A DNA stretch of 64,000 nucleotides from JASHPR01 sp963844655 (GCA_963844655.1 CAWJPA010000003.1:854882-918881), one strand, 5' to 3'. Shown: positions 34,718 to 43,235, counted from the first letter of the stretch. Translations and numbers: made by a program. Notes: a model not told the origin generated them from the letters alone.

Positions 34718-35671
34718 ATGCCCGATGACCAGTTCTTCCGCAACACCGACTCCGAGGTGGCCGGGCCGCGGCGGGAAATCACGGGCTACGGCGAGCACCC
34801 GCCGAACATCCGCTGGCAGGGCGGCCGCGTCAAGGTCGCGGTCCAGCTCGTGGTCAACTACGAAGAGGGCTCGGAGAAGACATTCCCGATGGGCGACGGC
34901 GTCAACGACATCCTCTACGAGCTGCCGTTCGCGCTCGAGGGCCAGCGTGACCTGGCCGTGGAGTCGATGTACGAGTACGGCTCCCGGGCCGGCATCTGGA
35001 GGCTGTTCCGGATCTTCGGCGACACGGGGATCCCGGTCACGTTCTTCGCGGCCGCGGTCGCGCTGGAGCGCAACCCCGAGGTCGCGGCCAAGCTCGCCAG
35101 CCGCGGCGACGAGCCCGCGGGCCACGGCTACCGGTGGAGCAACCACTTTGAGATGACCCGCGAGCAGGAGCGGGAGGCGATCAAGCGCGCGGTCGCGTCG
35201 ATCGAGGCCACGACCGGAACCCGGCCCGTGGGCTGGTACTGCCGCGAGATGAGCACGAACACCCGCGAGCTCGTGGTCGCCGACGGCGGGTTCGAGTACG
35301 ACTCCGACTGCTACAGCGACGACCTGCCGTACTGGACGACGGTCCTGGGCCGGCCGCACCTCGTGGTGCCGTACACGCTCGTGGTCAACGACGCCAGGTA
35401 CATCGTCGGGACCGGTTACGCCAACCCGGACGACTTCTTCCGCACGGCCAAGGCCACCCTGGACCGGTTGCGGGCGGACGGCGACGACCTGGGCCGGATG
35501 ATGTCGATCGGCGTCCACCCGCGGGTCAGCGGCAACCCGGCCCGGTCGGACGGCCTGGCCCGGTTCATCGACTACGCCCAGGGTTTTGGCGACGTCGCGT
35601 TCATGCGGCGGATCGACATCGCGCGGGAGTTCGCCGAGCAGCACCCGGCATCCGCCGCGCTGACGTCCTGA
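34718..35671 (+). CDS. Polysaccharide-deacetylase-fold hydrolase, PuuE allantoinase-like
   Basis: 317 aa. The length and motifs fit the PuuE branch of the NodB-fold family: VAVQLVVNYEEGSEKTFPMG at the start, YEYGSRAGIWRLFRIFGDTG, PVTFFAAAVALERNP, WSNHFEMTREQERE and GWYCREMSTNTRELV. The family acts on C-N bonds, as in allantoin ring opening or N-deacetylation. With the isochorismatase-like amidase it suggests that a nitrogenous part of the substrate is degraded. No other uricase or allantoicase gene is near, so classical allantoin use is doubtful. Confidence 0.87.
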   Translation: MPDDQFFRNTDSEVAGPRREITGYGEHPPNIRWQGGRVKVAVQLVVNYEEGSEKTFPMGDGVNDILYELPFALEGQRDLAVESMYEYGSRAGIWRLFRIFGDTGIPVTFFAAAVALERNPEVAAKLASRGDEPAGHGYRWSNHFEMTREQEREAIKRAVASIEATTGTRPVGWYCREMSTNTRELVVADGGFEYDSDCYSDDLPYWTTVLGRPHLVVPYTLVVNDARYIVGTGYANPDDFFRTAKATLDRLRADGDDLGRMMSIGVHPRVSGNPARSDGLARFIDYAQGFGDVAFMRRIDIAREFAEQHPASAALTS

Positions 35672-35703
35672 CGTGCCGCGGCGCTACCGCCGCCACCGCC
35701 CGG

Positions 35704-36600
35704 CTACCACTGCTGGGATGTCGCGTTCGAGCAGTTGGTCACCGACCCCACCATCTCGGGGCGCTTGAACACCGACTGGATCGCCACCCGGCCCGGTCCC
35801 TGCAGCGTCAGCCACACCGACTTCGCCTGGTACCGCGCCGAGCTGAACCAGTACTGTCCCCGCGGGTACTCGAAGTGCAGCCACATCTGGACCGACGGGT
35901 CCTTCCAGATCAGCCCGCCGGGCTGGATGAGGATGCGCTCCCCGGAAGCCAGGTCGCGGATGAACGTGTTGCCCGGGCCGTGCAGCATGAGCAGGCCGGG
36001 GCCGCCCTGGGCCCAGAACCGGTCGATGGCCCGGCCGAGCGGGTAGTGCGTCTCGGTGTCGTCGCCGTTCCTGGTGGTGAACCAGACCCCGGTGTTCTCC
36101 CAGCCGTAGTTGACGTTCCCGGTCGCGACCAGGAAGCGGTGCTCGACCACGTCGACGGCCTGGTTGTGCTGCAGCGGCACGGCCAGGGTCTCGCCCGGAT
36201 GGTCGGCGCTGAACGCGATGTAGCCGGGCCCCTGGGCGGTCATCATGACCAGCGGCATGCCGGCCATCCTGCGGTTCCAGCCGCCCCGCATCTTCATGGT
36301 GTCGAGCTGGACCCGGGGCTCGGTGTGCAGCAGCACGTGGTGCGAGAAGTAGACCGAGTCCTCCTGGTCCAGGTTCATCTCGGCGATGGGCACGTAGGTG
36401 CCGCTGATCTGGCACGTGGACCGGTTGAACCTGATGCGGGCCATGTCCCGGATCGGGGGCTGCTCGACCCATCCCGAGTTCGTCGCGCGCAGCCGGACGT
36501 CCACCGGCGCGCCGCAGTGCGGGCAGGTCCCGCCCCCGCCGTCGCTGGCCATGCGGCAGTACGGGCAGGTGTAGGTGCTGGTCTGGGTTGGCGTCGACAT
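35704..36600 (-). CDS. AIM24 family protein with N-terminal zinc ribbon
   Basis: 298 aa. A zinc ribbon (YTCPYCRM and GTCPHCGAP, residues 10-33) is followed by an AIM24-type double-psi beta barrel (about 60-270) with FSHHVLLHTEPRVQL, GMPLVMMTAQGPGYIAFS and GNTFIRDLASGERILIQPGG. Function is unknown; the eukaryotic namesake is mitochondrial. It lies 9 bp after a paralogue, and an SPFH protein precedes both, so the three form one unit. Confidence 0.87.
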   Translation of the reverse strand: MSTPTQTSTYTCPYCRMASDGGGGTCPHCGAPVDVRLRATNSGWVEQPPIRDMARIRFNRSTCQISGTYVPIAEMNLDQEDSVYFSHHVLLHTEPRVQLDTMKMRGGWNRRMAGMPLVMMTAQGPGYIAFSADHPGETLAVPLQHNQAVDVVEHRFLVATGNVNYGWENTGVWFTTRNGDDTETHYPLGRAIDRFWAQGGPGLLMLHGPGNTFIRDLASGERILIQPGGLIWKDPSVQMWLHFEYPRGQYWFSSARYQAKSVWLTLQGPGRVAIQSVFKRPEMVGSVTNCSNATSQQW

Positions 36601-36609
36601 GTCGGCCGC

Positions 36610-37410
36610 CTACTCGGAGCCGTGGTGGACGTACATGGACTGGATGCCGACCCGGCCGGGGCCGGTCATCTCGGCCAGGTACATGCTGTGCCCGCCCATG
36701 AGCCCCGTCTTCATGCTCTGCTTCACGGTGTTCATGGTCACCGTCGAGTCCTTGTACAGGAACCCGCCCGGCTCGATCAGGATCTGCTCGCCCGGCGCCA
36801 GCGTCTTCTGGAACACGTTCCCGTAGCCGTGCAGGAGCAGAAGCCCGGGCTCGTTCGCGGTCACGAACCGGTCCAGGTACATGCCCTCGCCGCCGTGCAT
36901 CAGGTTGGTCAGGCCCTTGATCCGCACGAACGAGTAGTTCAGCGAGTGCGTCCCGGCCAGGAACGCGTGCTCGCGCACGTCGAGTTCCATGGCCGGGTGC
37001 AGCGGCAGCACCACGACCTCGCCGGTGGCGTCGCGGGACAGCGCGATGCGGCCCGGCCCGTGGGCCAGGCTGAGCACGTGCGGCATGCCGCCCATCATGC
37101 GCTTCATGCCGCCGCCGGTGTTCATGGCCGACATCGGCACGTGGGGTTCCTTCCAGAGCATCACGTGGTGCTCGAAGAACACCGCGTCGCCCTGGGCCAG
37201 GGCCAGCTCGGCCACCGGGACGATCTCGCCCTCGATCTGGCAGGTGGAGTTGGAAAACCGGAACTCCGTCATGTCCCGCAGCCGGGGCGCCTCGGCCCAG
37301 CCGGAGTCGGAGACGAGGTTCTTCGTGTCAAGCGGCGCACCGCAGGTAAAGCAGCTCGTGCGGTCCGTTTCGTTCTGGGCCTTGCACCACTGGCACTCAA
37401 TCCGATCCAT
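36610..37410 (-). CDS. AIM24 family protein with N-terminal zinc ribbon (paralogue)
   Basis: 266 aa, ATG 37410 with AAAGG upstream. Zinc ribbon IECQWCKA and TSCFTCGAP (residues 4-25), then an AIM24 domain with FFEHHVMLWKEPHVPM, GMPHVLSLAHGPGRIALS and GNVFQKTLAPGEQILIEPGG. It aligns end to end with its downstream neighbour, so the pair arose by duplication. The C-terminus differs, being shorter here. Confidence 0.87.
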   Translation of the reverse strand: MDRIECQWCKAQNETDRTSCFTCGAPLDTKNLVSDSGWAEAPRLRDMTEFRFSNSTCQIEGEIVPVAELALAQGDAVFFEHHVMLWKEPHVPMSAMNTGGGMKRMMGGMPHVLSLAHGPGRIALSRDATGEVVVLPLHPAMELDVREHAFLAGTHSLNYSFVRIKGLTNLMHGGEGMYLDRFVTANEPGLLLLHGYGNVFQKTLAPGEQILIEPGGFLYKDSTVTMNTVKQSMKTGLMGGHSMYLAEMTGPGRVGIQSMYVHHGSE

Positions 37411-37519
37411 CCGGACAGGCCTTTCTCGTTAGGGGCCTTCGTGGTCACAGCGGGGGATGTGGTCACAGCGGCGAATGTTGCAGGGTGATGTTAGCGGAGC
37501 GCCACGCTGTTCTCGCTGG

Positions 37520-38647
37520 TTATGACGCCGGCGGGCTCGTGGGTGTGCCGCACTCGGCGCAGAACTTGGCGCCGGGGTTCACGCTGGCGTTGCAGTTGGT
37601 GCAGTGCTTCTGCATGGGCTGGCCGCACTCGGCGCAGAACTTGCCGCCTACCGGGACCTGGTTGTGGCAGTTGCTGCATTCGGCGGTCGCGGCAGCGGCC
37701 GGGGCCTCCTGGGCTTGCTGCGCCTGCTGGCCCTGCTGCGCGTAGCCGGGTCCGCCGCCCGCGAAGCCCGGTCCGGGCGGCGGGGGGTTGGCCGGGGCCT
37801 GGGCCGGCGCCTGCATCATCTGGTTGGCCATGCCCATGCCGGCGCCGAAGAACATGGGAGTCACGCCCTCGCCGCCCTTGGACATGCCCTCGCCCGCGCC
37901 CTGCAGCGCCTCGGCCTGGGCCGCCTGCAGGAAGCCGCCGGCCAGCCGGCTGTAGGCGGTGTCGCCCGCCAGCTTCTTCAGCCGGGCGTTATCGTCGTCG
38001 TCGAGGTTGATGTCGAGGTTGCCTAGCTTGGTGATCGAGAGCCCGTAGTCGTCAAGCTCCCGGTTCGCGGCCTGCATGGCCATGACCTCGATTTCCGGGC
38101 TGTGCACGGACAGGCCCAGGATCGGCCATTCGCCCGACATCAGCTTGGTGGTGACCGCGGTGCGGGTGACCTTGAGCAGCTGCTGGGTGACCCAGGCCGT
38201 GATCGCGTCGTTGTTCGTCACGTCCACGGTGCCGACCAGGTTGAGGATCAGCTTGGGCGCGTCGACCACGCGCAGCGCGTATTCACCGAATGTCCTGAGC
38301 GTCACGATAAGCCCGGTCTGTGGGTCCTGCACCTCGTCCAGCCGTCCGCCGAACCGGAAACTCGGGAAGTCCCTGATGCCGACGAAGTAGAGCTCGGCCT
38401 TGAACGCGTTGCCGCCGGTGGCCCAGTCCACGAACATGCCGAGGAACGGGTACTCCTTGGCGTCGAGCTGGTGGTGGCCGCCGAGCAGCGTCCCCATCAG
38501 CTGGCCCTGGCTCATGAACACCGCCACGGCGTCCGGCTCGACGATGCACCGGGTGAACTTCCTGATGTTCTGGTCGGGCCACTTAAAGACAATCTGGTGC
38601 TTGGAGCTGTCTGGCGCTGCGATGAACTCGCGACCGAGGATGGCCAT
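37520..38647 (-). CDS. SPFH domain protein with C-terminal double zinc ribbon (YdjI-like)
   Basis: 375 aa from ATG 38647. The SPFH core (about residues 20-215) has FKWPDQNIRKFTRCIVEPDA and VAVFMSQGQLMGTLLGGHHQ. A helical segment and a Pro/Gln/Gly-rich linker (about 275-330) lead to two CxxC pairs (ECSNCHNQV, FCAECGQPM) and a second double set (HCTNCNASV, FCAECGTPT). This matches the family sometimes labelled virion core protein, found with AIM24 or PspA-type genes and linked to membrane stress. It is the first gene of the SPFH-AIM24-AIM24 unit. Confidence 0.88.
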   Translation of the reverse strand: MAILGREFIAAPDSSKHQIVFKWPDQNIRKFTRCIVEPDAVAVFMSQGQLMGTLLGGHHQLDAKEYPFLGMFVDWATGGNAFKAELYFVGIRDFPSFRFGGRLDEVQDPQTGLIVTLRTFGEYALRVVDAPKLILNLVGTVDVTNNDAITAWVTQQLLKVTRTAVTTKLMSGEWPILGLSVHSPEIEVMAMQAANRELDDYGLSITKLGNLDINLDDDDNARLKKLAGDTAYSRLAGGFLQAAQAEALQGAGEGMSKGGEGVTPMFFGAGMGMANQMMQAPAQAPANPPPPGPGFAGGGPGYAQQGQQAQQAQEAPAAAATAECSNCHNQVPVGGKFCAECGQPMQKHCTNCNASVNPGAKFCAECGTPTSPPAS

Positions 38648-38806
38648 CGGTTTGCCCCCCGCTGTGAGGTGTGCCGCTCGTGGTGAGCGCATCATAACTT
38701 CGCCAGGTCGTCCCTGCTGGCGGAGCTGAGACCGCTGCCTCAAGGCTAGGGCGATCACTGGGGTACTGGCTAGGTACGCTGACCCACGCCGAGTGGTGGG
38801 AAACGG

Positions 38807-39085
38807 TCAGGCTGGGCCTGCGCTAGCGCGAGCGAGGTCCGCCGGCGACGCGTTGAATATCGTCGGCCGGACACCGAGGAGGTGTGAGGCGATAGCGACA
38901 TCACCGCCGGCGAGCACCATCCGGGCGCGCTCAATCCCGGCTGCGATCGTGTCTGCGTGCCGGGCGGCGTACTCCCCGACGGCCCGGTCGACGATCTCTG
39001 CCTGGGTGACGTCTGTCAGGGCCGCCAGATAGCGGATGCGCTCCTTGGTCTGTTCGCTCACCTTGATCGGCGCCTGGCTCGCCAT
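38807..39085 (-). CDS. Ribbon-helix-helix (CopG-like) protein
   Basis: 92 aa from ATG 39085, preceded by AGGAGGTGA at ideal spacing. The N-terminal RHH is IKVSEQTKERIRYLAALTDV, then TQAEIVDRAVGEYAARHAD, the beta strand and two helices of a CopG/Arc fold. The second half (IERARMVLAGGDVAIASHLLGV) may be a dimer extension or partner-binding tail. No toxin gene follows. Three phased GTACC repeats directly upstream are a likely autoregulatory operator. Confidence 0.75.
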   Translation of the reverse strand: MASQAPIKVSEQTKERIRYLAALTDVTQAEIVDRAVGEYAARHADTIAAGIERARMVLAGGDVAIASHLLGVRPTIFNASPADLARASAGPA

Positions 39086-39104
39086 CAATCACCTCCTAGC
39101 CTAG

Positions 39105-39125
39105 GTACCGGAGTACCAGAGTACC
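39105..39125. promoter_or_regulatory. Three GTACC repeats at exact 8-bp spacing
   Basis: GTACC occurs at 39105-39109, 39113-39117 and 39121-39125, each separated by 3 nt. Short tandem half-sites bound cooperatively along one DNA face are the usual target of RHH dimers, and they lie immediately before the RHH gene's ribosome-binding site. Confidence 0.6.
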
Positions 39126-39144
39126 GAGTCACCCAGGCACTCAG

Positions 39145-39600
39145 TTACGGGACTGGGTAGCCGTAGGACACCTTGTGCATCTTCAGTTCCATGAACGTCT
39201 CGGTCTCCTTCACGCCGCCGATCTCGGGAATCCGCTGGTACAGCAGATCCCATAGATGGTCGTGGTCGCGGCACACGATCTGCATGTAGATGTCCGCGCG
39301 GCCGGTGCAGGAGGAGACGTACGTCACCTCGTCCCACGCCGTGAGCGCCTTGATCACGTGCTCCTGCCGGTCCGGGTCGACCTTCAGCAGCGTGAACGCG
39401 AGGATGCGGTAGCCCAGGCGAAACGGGTCAGGGATCGCGATGACGGTGATCGCGCCGGACTGGAACAGCCGGCTGGCCCGGAACCGGACCGTTCCCTCGG
39501 AGACTCCTATCTGGCGGGCGATCTCCCGGTACGGCATCCGCCCGTCCTGCTGCAGCAACTTAATGATCTCCGAATCGAGGCTGTCCAGCTGCGCCGTCAT
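39145..39600 (-). CDS. Lrp/AsnC family transcriptional regulator
   Basis: 151 aa from ATG 39600 (ATGA overlap with the SDR gene). The N-terminal HTH reads LDSLDSEIIKLLQQDGRMPY and REIARQIGVSEGTVRFRASR. The C-terminal RAM ligand domain spans ITVIAIPDPFRLGYRILAFT to ETETFMELKMHKVSYGYPVP. It probably senses an amino acid or an aromatic intermediate and regulates its own operon (Rieske oxygenase, SDR, Lrp). Confidence 0.92.
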   Translation of the reverse strand: MTAQLDSLDSEIIKLLQQDGRMPYREIARQIGVSEGTVRFRASRLFQSGAITVIAIPDPFRLGYRILAFTLLKVDPDRQEHVIKALTAWDEVTYVSSCTGRADIYMQIVCRDHDHLWDLLYQRIPEIGGVKETETFMELKMHKVSYGYPVP

Positions 39601-40385
39601 GGCGCCGCCTCGCCGGCCGCTCCCAGGCCGGTGAGCAAGGGCAGGCCCGCGGCGAGGAAACCGCCGTCGACGTAGATGGCCTGGCCGGTCAGCCAGGAGG
39701 CCTGGTCCACCAGGAACAGCACCGCCTCGGCAATGTCCGCCGGAGTGCCGAAGCGCCCCAGCGGAGTCCGGCCGAGTTCGTGATCGGCGATCGGGCCGTG
39801 GCCCAGATAGGCGCTCCCCATGGCCGTCGCCACGGTGCCTGGCCCGACGCCGTTGACCGTGATCCCGTACTGGGCCAACTCGACGGCCATGACCCTCGTG
39901 AGCAGCAGCACCGCGCCCTTCGAGGCGCAGTAGGCGCTCTCGAGGGCGAAGCCCTGAACCGAGGCCGTGGACAGGATGTTGACGATGCGGCCGCCCCCCT
40001 GGTCCCGCATCAGGCGTGCCGCCTGCTGGCCGCAGAGGAAGACGCCCTTGGCGTTGACGGCCATCACGTGGTCCCACGTCTCCGGCGAGGTGGTCAGGAA
40101 CGGTTCGTCGGCGAACACCCCGGCCGCGTTGACCAGCGCGTAAGGGCGGCCGACCTCGTGCTCCAGTTGCCCGAACGCGGCGGCGACGCTCTCTGGGTCG
40201 CTCACGTCGGCCTGCGCGGACCAGGCCTCGGCACCGTCCGCTCGGAGCAGGCGGAGCGTCTCGTCGGCCGGGTCACGGTCCAGGACGGCCACCCGTGCGC
40301 CCGCCCGGCCAAGCCGCAGGGCGATGCCCTGCCCGATCCCGCGGCCGCCCCCGGTGACCACCGCGACCCTTCCGTCAAGCGCCAT
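39597..40385 (-). CDS. SDR family oxidoreductase
   Basis: 262 aa. Motifs: VVTGGGRGIGQGIA, NAAGVF, Ser in IVNILSTASVQGF, YCASKGAVLLL, GPGTVATAM, and the C-terminal SWLTGQAIYVDGGFLAAG. Probably a cis-dihydrodiol or alcohol dehydrogenase acting after the Rieske oxygenase encoded upstream, but no aromatic ring-cleavage gene is present. Its start overlaps a 34-codon ORF. Confidence 0.9.
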   Translation of the reverse strand: MALDGRVAVVTGGGRGIGQGIALRLGRAGARVAVLDRDPADETLRLLRADGAEAWSAQADVSDPESVAAAFGQLEHEVGRPYALVNAAGVFADEPFLTTSPETWDHVMAVNAKGVFLCGQQAARLMRDQGGGRIVNILSTASVQGFALESAYCASKGAVLLLTRVMAVELAQYGITVNGVGPGTVATAMGSAYLGHGPIADHELGRTPLGRFGTPADIAEAVLFLVDQASWLTGQAIYVDGGFLAAGLPLLTGLGAAGEAAP

Positions 40386-40479
40386 CCCGCACCGTCCTCC
40401 CAGCCCACGCCGTGGATGTACCGGAATGGTCGTTGTAGCGACCCGTTCGGTACATCCACGGGAACGGGGAGGCGGTCAT
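40375..40479 (-). CDS. 34-aa small ORF between Rieske oxygenase and SDR genes
   Basis: Its ATG (40479) overlaps the Rieske stop as ATGA, and its own stop lies 11 bp inside the SDR gene, so it exactly bridges the two genes. The peptide starts MTASPFPWMYRTGRYNDHSG and is rich in Trp, Tyr, Arg and Gly. I know no homologue. It could be a translational coupler, an attenuator peptide, or only a chance frame across the inverted repeat at 40411-40460. Confidence 0.35.
   Translation of the reverse strand: MTASPFPWMYRTGRYNDHSGTSTAWAGRTVRDGA
40411..40460 (-). promoter_or_regulatory. Long inverted repeat between Rieske and SDR genes
   Basis: 13-bp perfect arms CGTGGATGTACCG and CGGTACATCCACG enclose 24 nt, inside which GGTCG/CGACC forms a further stem. 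The whole can fold as one extended hairpin in the mRNA, a candidate attenuator, or bind a dimeric regulator such as the Lrp protein encoded downstream. Confidence 0.5.
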
Positions 40480-41585
40480 GACGCCAGTGCCTTCCACGTG
40501 CGGCGCATGAACGCCTGCAGCGGATGCTCGCTGTCCAGCATCAGCCGCCCGCGCGGCACGCGGCCGGACCTGTAGCCGACCTGCTGGTTGTCGGTCGCGG
40601 CCTGGTCCTCGATCAGGGTCTGGTCCCACATCTTCAGCCAGTCGGCCACGATCGACGGGTCGGCCCCCGGCTTGCTGTACATGTCGACAAACGCCAGACA
40701 GCGTTCCGGCGCGAGCGGCATGATCGCGCCCACGAAGCCGACGTAGTCGTCGAGGGCAAAGAACGACGTAGGCCACAGGTAGGCGAAGCGGAAGCCCTTG
40801 AGGCTCGCCGGGTCCACGCCCTCGGGCAGCCATTTGATCGGCCCCTGGTTGGTGATCGTGTCTTCCCACGAACCCAGGAGATAGTGGTCGGGGCGGGTGT
40901 CGTAGGTCCGGCCGAAGCTCGACCTGTGCAGCGTCGGGCAGTGGTAGCACTCCACCGCGTTCTCCGCCCAGATCTTCCAGTTGCACTCCATCGTGTACTC
41001 GTAGCGCACCTGGAAGTCGTAGCCGCGCAGGTCGGCGTTGAGCTCGTCGGTGAACGGCTGGATGTCCTGGATGACGCTGTCCAGGCTCGGTGCCGCGGGG
41101 TCGGGGTTGACGAAGACCCACTGGTCCCACCGGGCCACGGACACCGGCTCCAGCGCTATCGCGGAGCAGTCGAAGCCCGGCTCGCGCCGGGACCGCGGCG
41201 CCGACACCAGGCGGCCGTCCATGCCGTAGGTCCACCCGTGGTAGGGGCACTGCATGACCCGCCCCTGGCCGTTCTCGGTCGCCACCGCGTGCAGCCGGTG
41301 CCGGCACACGTTGACGAACCCGCGCAGCTCACCGTCGTCGCCGCAGGTCACGACGATCGGGGTATCTCCCGCCCGGGCTACCGCGTAGTCGCCCGGCTCC
41401 CGTACACGGGACTCGTGACAGGCGTACTGCCAGGACCTGGCGAAGATCTTCTGCTGCTCGAGCTGGTAGACCTCCGGGGCGACATACAGCAAGGCCGGCA
41501 GCGTCTCGCCCTGGTCGAGCGCCTCCGTGACCTCTACATCGCCCGGCAGCCCGTACCGGGCCCGCACCTCATCCAGCGTCAGCAC
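40476..41585 (-). CDS. Rieske-type aromatic ring-hydroxylating oxygenase, alpha subunit
   Basis: 369 aa. The Rieske [2Fe-2S] ligands are in NVCRHRLHAVA and QCPYHGWTYG (about residues 93-117). The mononuclear iron site is in NAVECYHCPTLHRSSF (His-His, near 210-217), with a late Asp expected near VADWLKMWDQTL. It resembles choline/carnitine monooxygenase-like and phenylpropionate dioxygenase-like enzymes. No ferredoxin or reductase gene is adjacent, so electron partners must be encoded elsewhere. First gene of the operon Rieske, small ORF, SDR, Lrp. Confidence 0.92.
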   Translation of the reverse strand: MLTLDEVRARYGLPGDVEVTEALDQGETLPALLYVAPEVYQLEQQKIFARSWQYACHESRVREPGDYAVARAGDTPIVVTCGDDGELRGFVNVCRHRLHAVATENGQGRVMQCPYHGWTYGMDGRLVSAPRSRREPGFDCSAIALEPVSVARWDQWVFVNPDPAAPSLDSVIQDIQPFTDELNADLRGYDFQVRYEYTMECNWKIWAENAVECYHCPTLHRSSFGRTYDTRPDHYLLGSWEDTITNQGPIKWLPEGVDPASLKGFRFAYLWPTSFFALDDYVGFVGAIMPLAPERCLAFVDMYSKPGADPSIVADWLKMWDQTLIEDQAATDNQQVGYRSGRVPRGRLMLDSEHPLQAFMRRTWKALAS

Positions 41586-41610
41586 CGCAATCTCTCCTAG
41601 TCTTGCTGTT

Positions 41611-41640
41611 CGCGTAGCACATCGGGGCAGTGTCTACGCG
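41611..41640. promoter_or_regulatory. Inverted repeat upstream of the Rieske gene
   Basis: CGCGTAG at 41611 and CTACGCG at 41634, spaced by 16 nt, centred about 40 bp before the start codon. Candidate operator for the Lrp regulator of the operon; no second copy was found nearby. Confidence 0.4.
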
Positions 41641-41732
41641 ATTCACTAGGATCGTCGGCCGGATGTTGCGCGCTGTCAATACCGCGTGGCGCGCGGCTGG
41701 CGCTGTGGTGCTGGGGTGCGGCGGAAGGCTCG

Positions 41733-43235
41733 CTAGCGGATTCCGTCCCAGGAGGCGCGCTCGTCGCCCGCGGGGTCGTCCACGGCGTCGATGCGGTCAG
41801 AGAGCAGGCCGGTGGTGCGGCGGTCGGTGTCGTAGGGGGCCCAGCCCGGATCCCCGCGCGTGACGAAGTCGACCCACACCTTGTGCACCTGATCGGCGAC
41901 GGCCTGCGAGGGCGTGTCGCCAATCAGGGGCCGGACGTCATCGCGGGCGATGGTGTCGAACACGAACGGAACCTCCACCGCGTGGCAAGCGCCGAGCCCA
42001 TGGTTGTCCCCGGGTTCGGGGTAGTCGAACCGGTAGGTCCAGGTGTTGGAGGTGCCCCGTCCGGCGCGCGCTTCGGCAACCCGGGTGGGCGGGATAGCGA
42101 AGAACCAGTCGGTGATGACGGCCGCGAGGATGTCGCCCGCGCTGGCCCCTGGCCGGTTTGCCCGGTAGCGGGCGAGTGACTCCGGCGACAGCTGGTACGC
42201 GCCCGCGGTGGCCTCCAGCATCGCGTCGTCGATCAGGTCCATGGTGCTGGCCGCGACAAAGAACAGCCGCGCCTCGTCGCGGTTCGACCCGATCAGCAGG
42301 CGCACGTCAGCGCCCTGCCCGGCAGCGATGGCGGGCAGCGGGGCCTCGGGCAGGACCGTGCCGTCGACAGACGGCGCGAACGGCAGCAGGCTCAGCGCGA
42401 GCTGACCCCACTTGGCCGGGTCGGGGGCGGTCTGCACCTCCACGACCAGGTCCGACGCGGCCTGAACCAGCTTCTCCAGCGGCACTGCCTTGATCGAGTC
42501 CCGCTTGGCTGGCACGCCAAGCGCGTCGGCGAGGTAGCCGCTGACCATGAGGCCCTCGTCCGGGGTCAGCGTGTGGGCCCCGGCGCCGCTCTGGGCAATG
42601 GCCTGGCTGAACAAGCCCTCGGACAGCGGCATGGACAGCAGCGTGGTGATGCTCATGGCCCCGGCCGACTCGCCGGCGACGGTGACGCGGGCCGGATCGC
42701 CGCCGAACGCCTCGATATTGCCCTGCACCCACCGCAGGGCCGCGAGCTGGTCAAGCAGGCCGAGGTTGGCGACGCCGTCGTCGAGGAACAGGAATCCCTC
42801 GGCGGCCAGCCGGTAGTTGATGGTCACGCACACGACACCGTCGCGGGCGAACGCCGCGCCGTCGTACGCGCCGACCGACCCGGACCCGTTCATGAACGAG
42901 CCGCCGTGGATCCAGATCAGCACCGGGAGCCCGGTGGCGCCGGGATCCGGCGTCCACACGTTCAGGTTCAGGCTGTCCTCACCGGGGATCACTTCCTCCG
43001 GGAACAGCCGGGCGTACTGCGGCGGGTAGTCGCCCTTGGGCACGGTCGGCCCGAACGCGGTCGCGTCGCGTTCGCCCTCCCAGGGCTGGACGGGCCGGGG
43101 CGGCAGCATCCGGTTCGCGCCGAACGGGGGTGCCGCGTAGGGGATGCCGAGGAAGACCGAAACTCCGTCCTCCGTTTTGCCCCGGACGGCCCCGTCCATA
43201 AGCGCAACCAGTGGACCCTGCGTCGTCCCGCCCAT
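41733..43235 (-). CDS. Type B carboxylesterase/lipase
   Basis: 500 aa from ATG 43235 with GGAGA 6 nt upstream. COesterase motifs: VFLGIPYAAPPFGANR, EDSLNLNVWTP, oxyanion hole IHGGSFMNGSG, nucleophile VAGESAGAMS (Ser near 190), acidic residue in SNRDEARLF, and His in GLGACHAVEVPFVF. No signal peptide, so a cytoplasmic esterase. The upstream in-frame extension to 43628 has no domain and is not used. A WYL regulator is encoded just upstream in the same direction, with a perfect dyad between the two. Confidence 0.92.
   Translation of the reverse strand: MGGTTQGPLVALMDGAVRGKTEDGVSVFLGIPYAAPPFGANRMLPPRPVQPWEGERDATAFGPTVPKGDYPPQYARLFPEEVIPGEDSLNLNVWTPDPGATGLPVLIWIHGGSFMNGSGSVGAYDGAAFARDGVVCVTINYRLAAEGFLFLDDGVANLGLLDQLAALRWVQGNIEAFGGDPARVTVAGESAGAMSITTLLSMPLSEGLFSQAIAQSGAGAHTLTPDEGLMVSGYLADALGVPAKRDSIKAVPLEKLVQAASDLVVEVQTAPDPAKWGQLALSLLPFAPSVDGTVLPEAPLPAIAAGQGADVRLLIGSNRDEARLFFVAASTMDLIDDAMLEATAGAYQLSPESLARYRANRPGASAGDILAAVITDWFFAIPPTRVAEARAGRGTSNTWTYRFDYPEPGDNHGLGACHAVEVPFVFDTIARDDVRPLIGDTPSQAVADQVHKVWVDFVTRGDPGWAPYDTDRRTTGLLSDRIDAVDDPAGDERASWDGIR

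Noticed and set aside
33830..35644. 604-codon ORF antisense to SDR and deacetylase genes
   Set aside because: Low-complexity antisense shadow of two well-supported genes.
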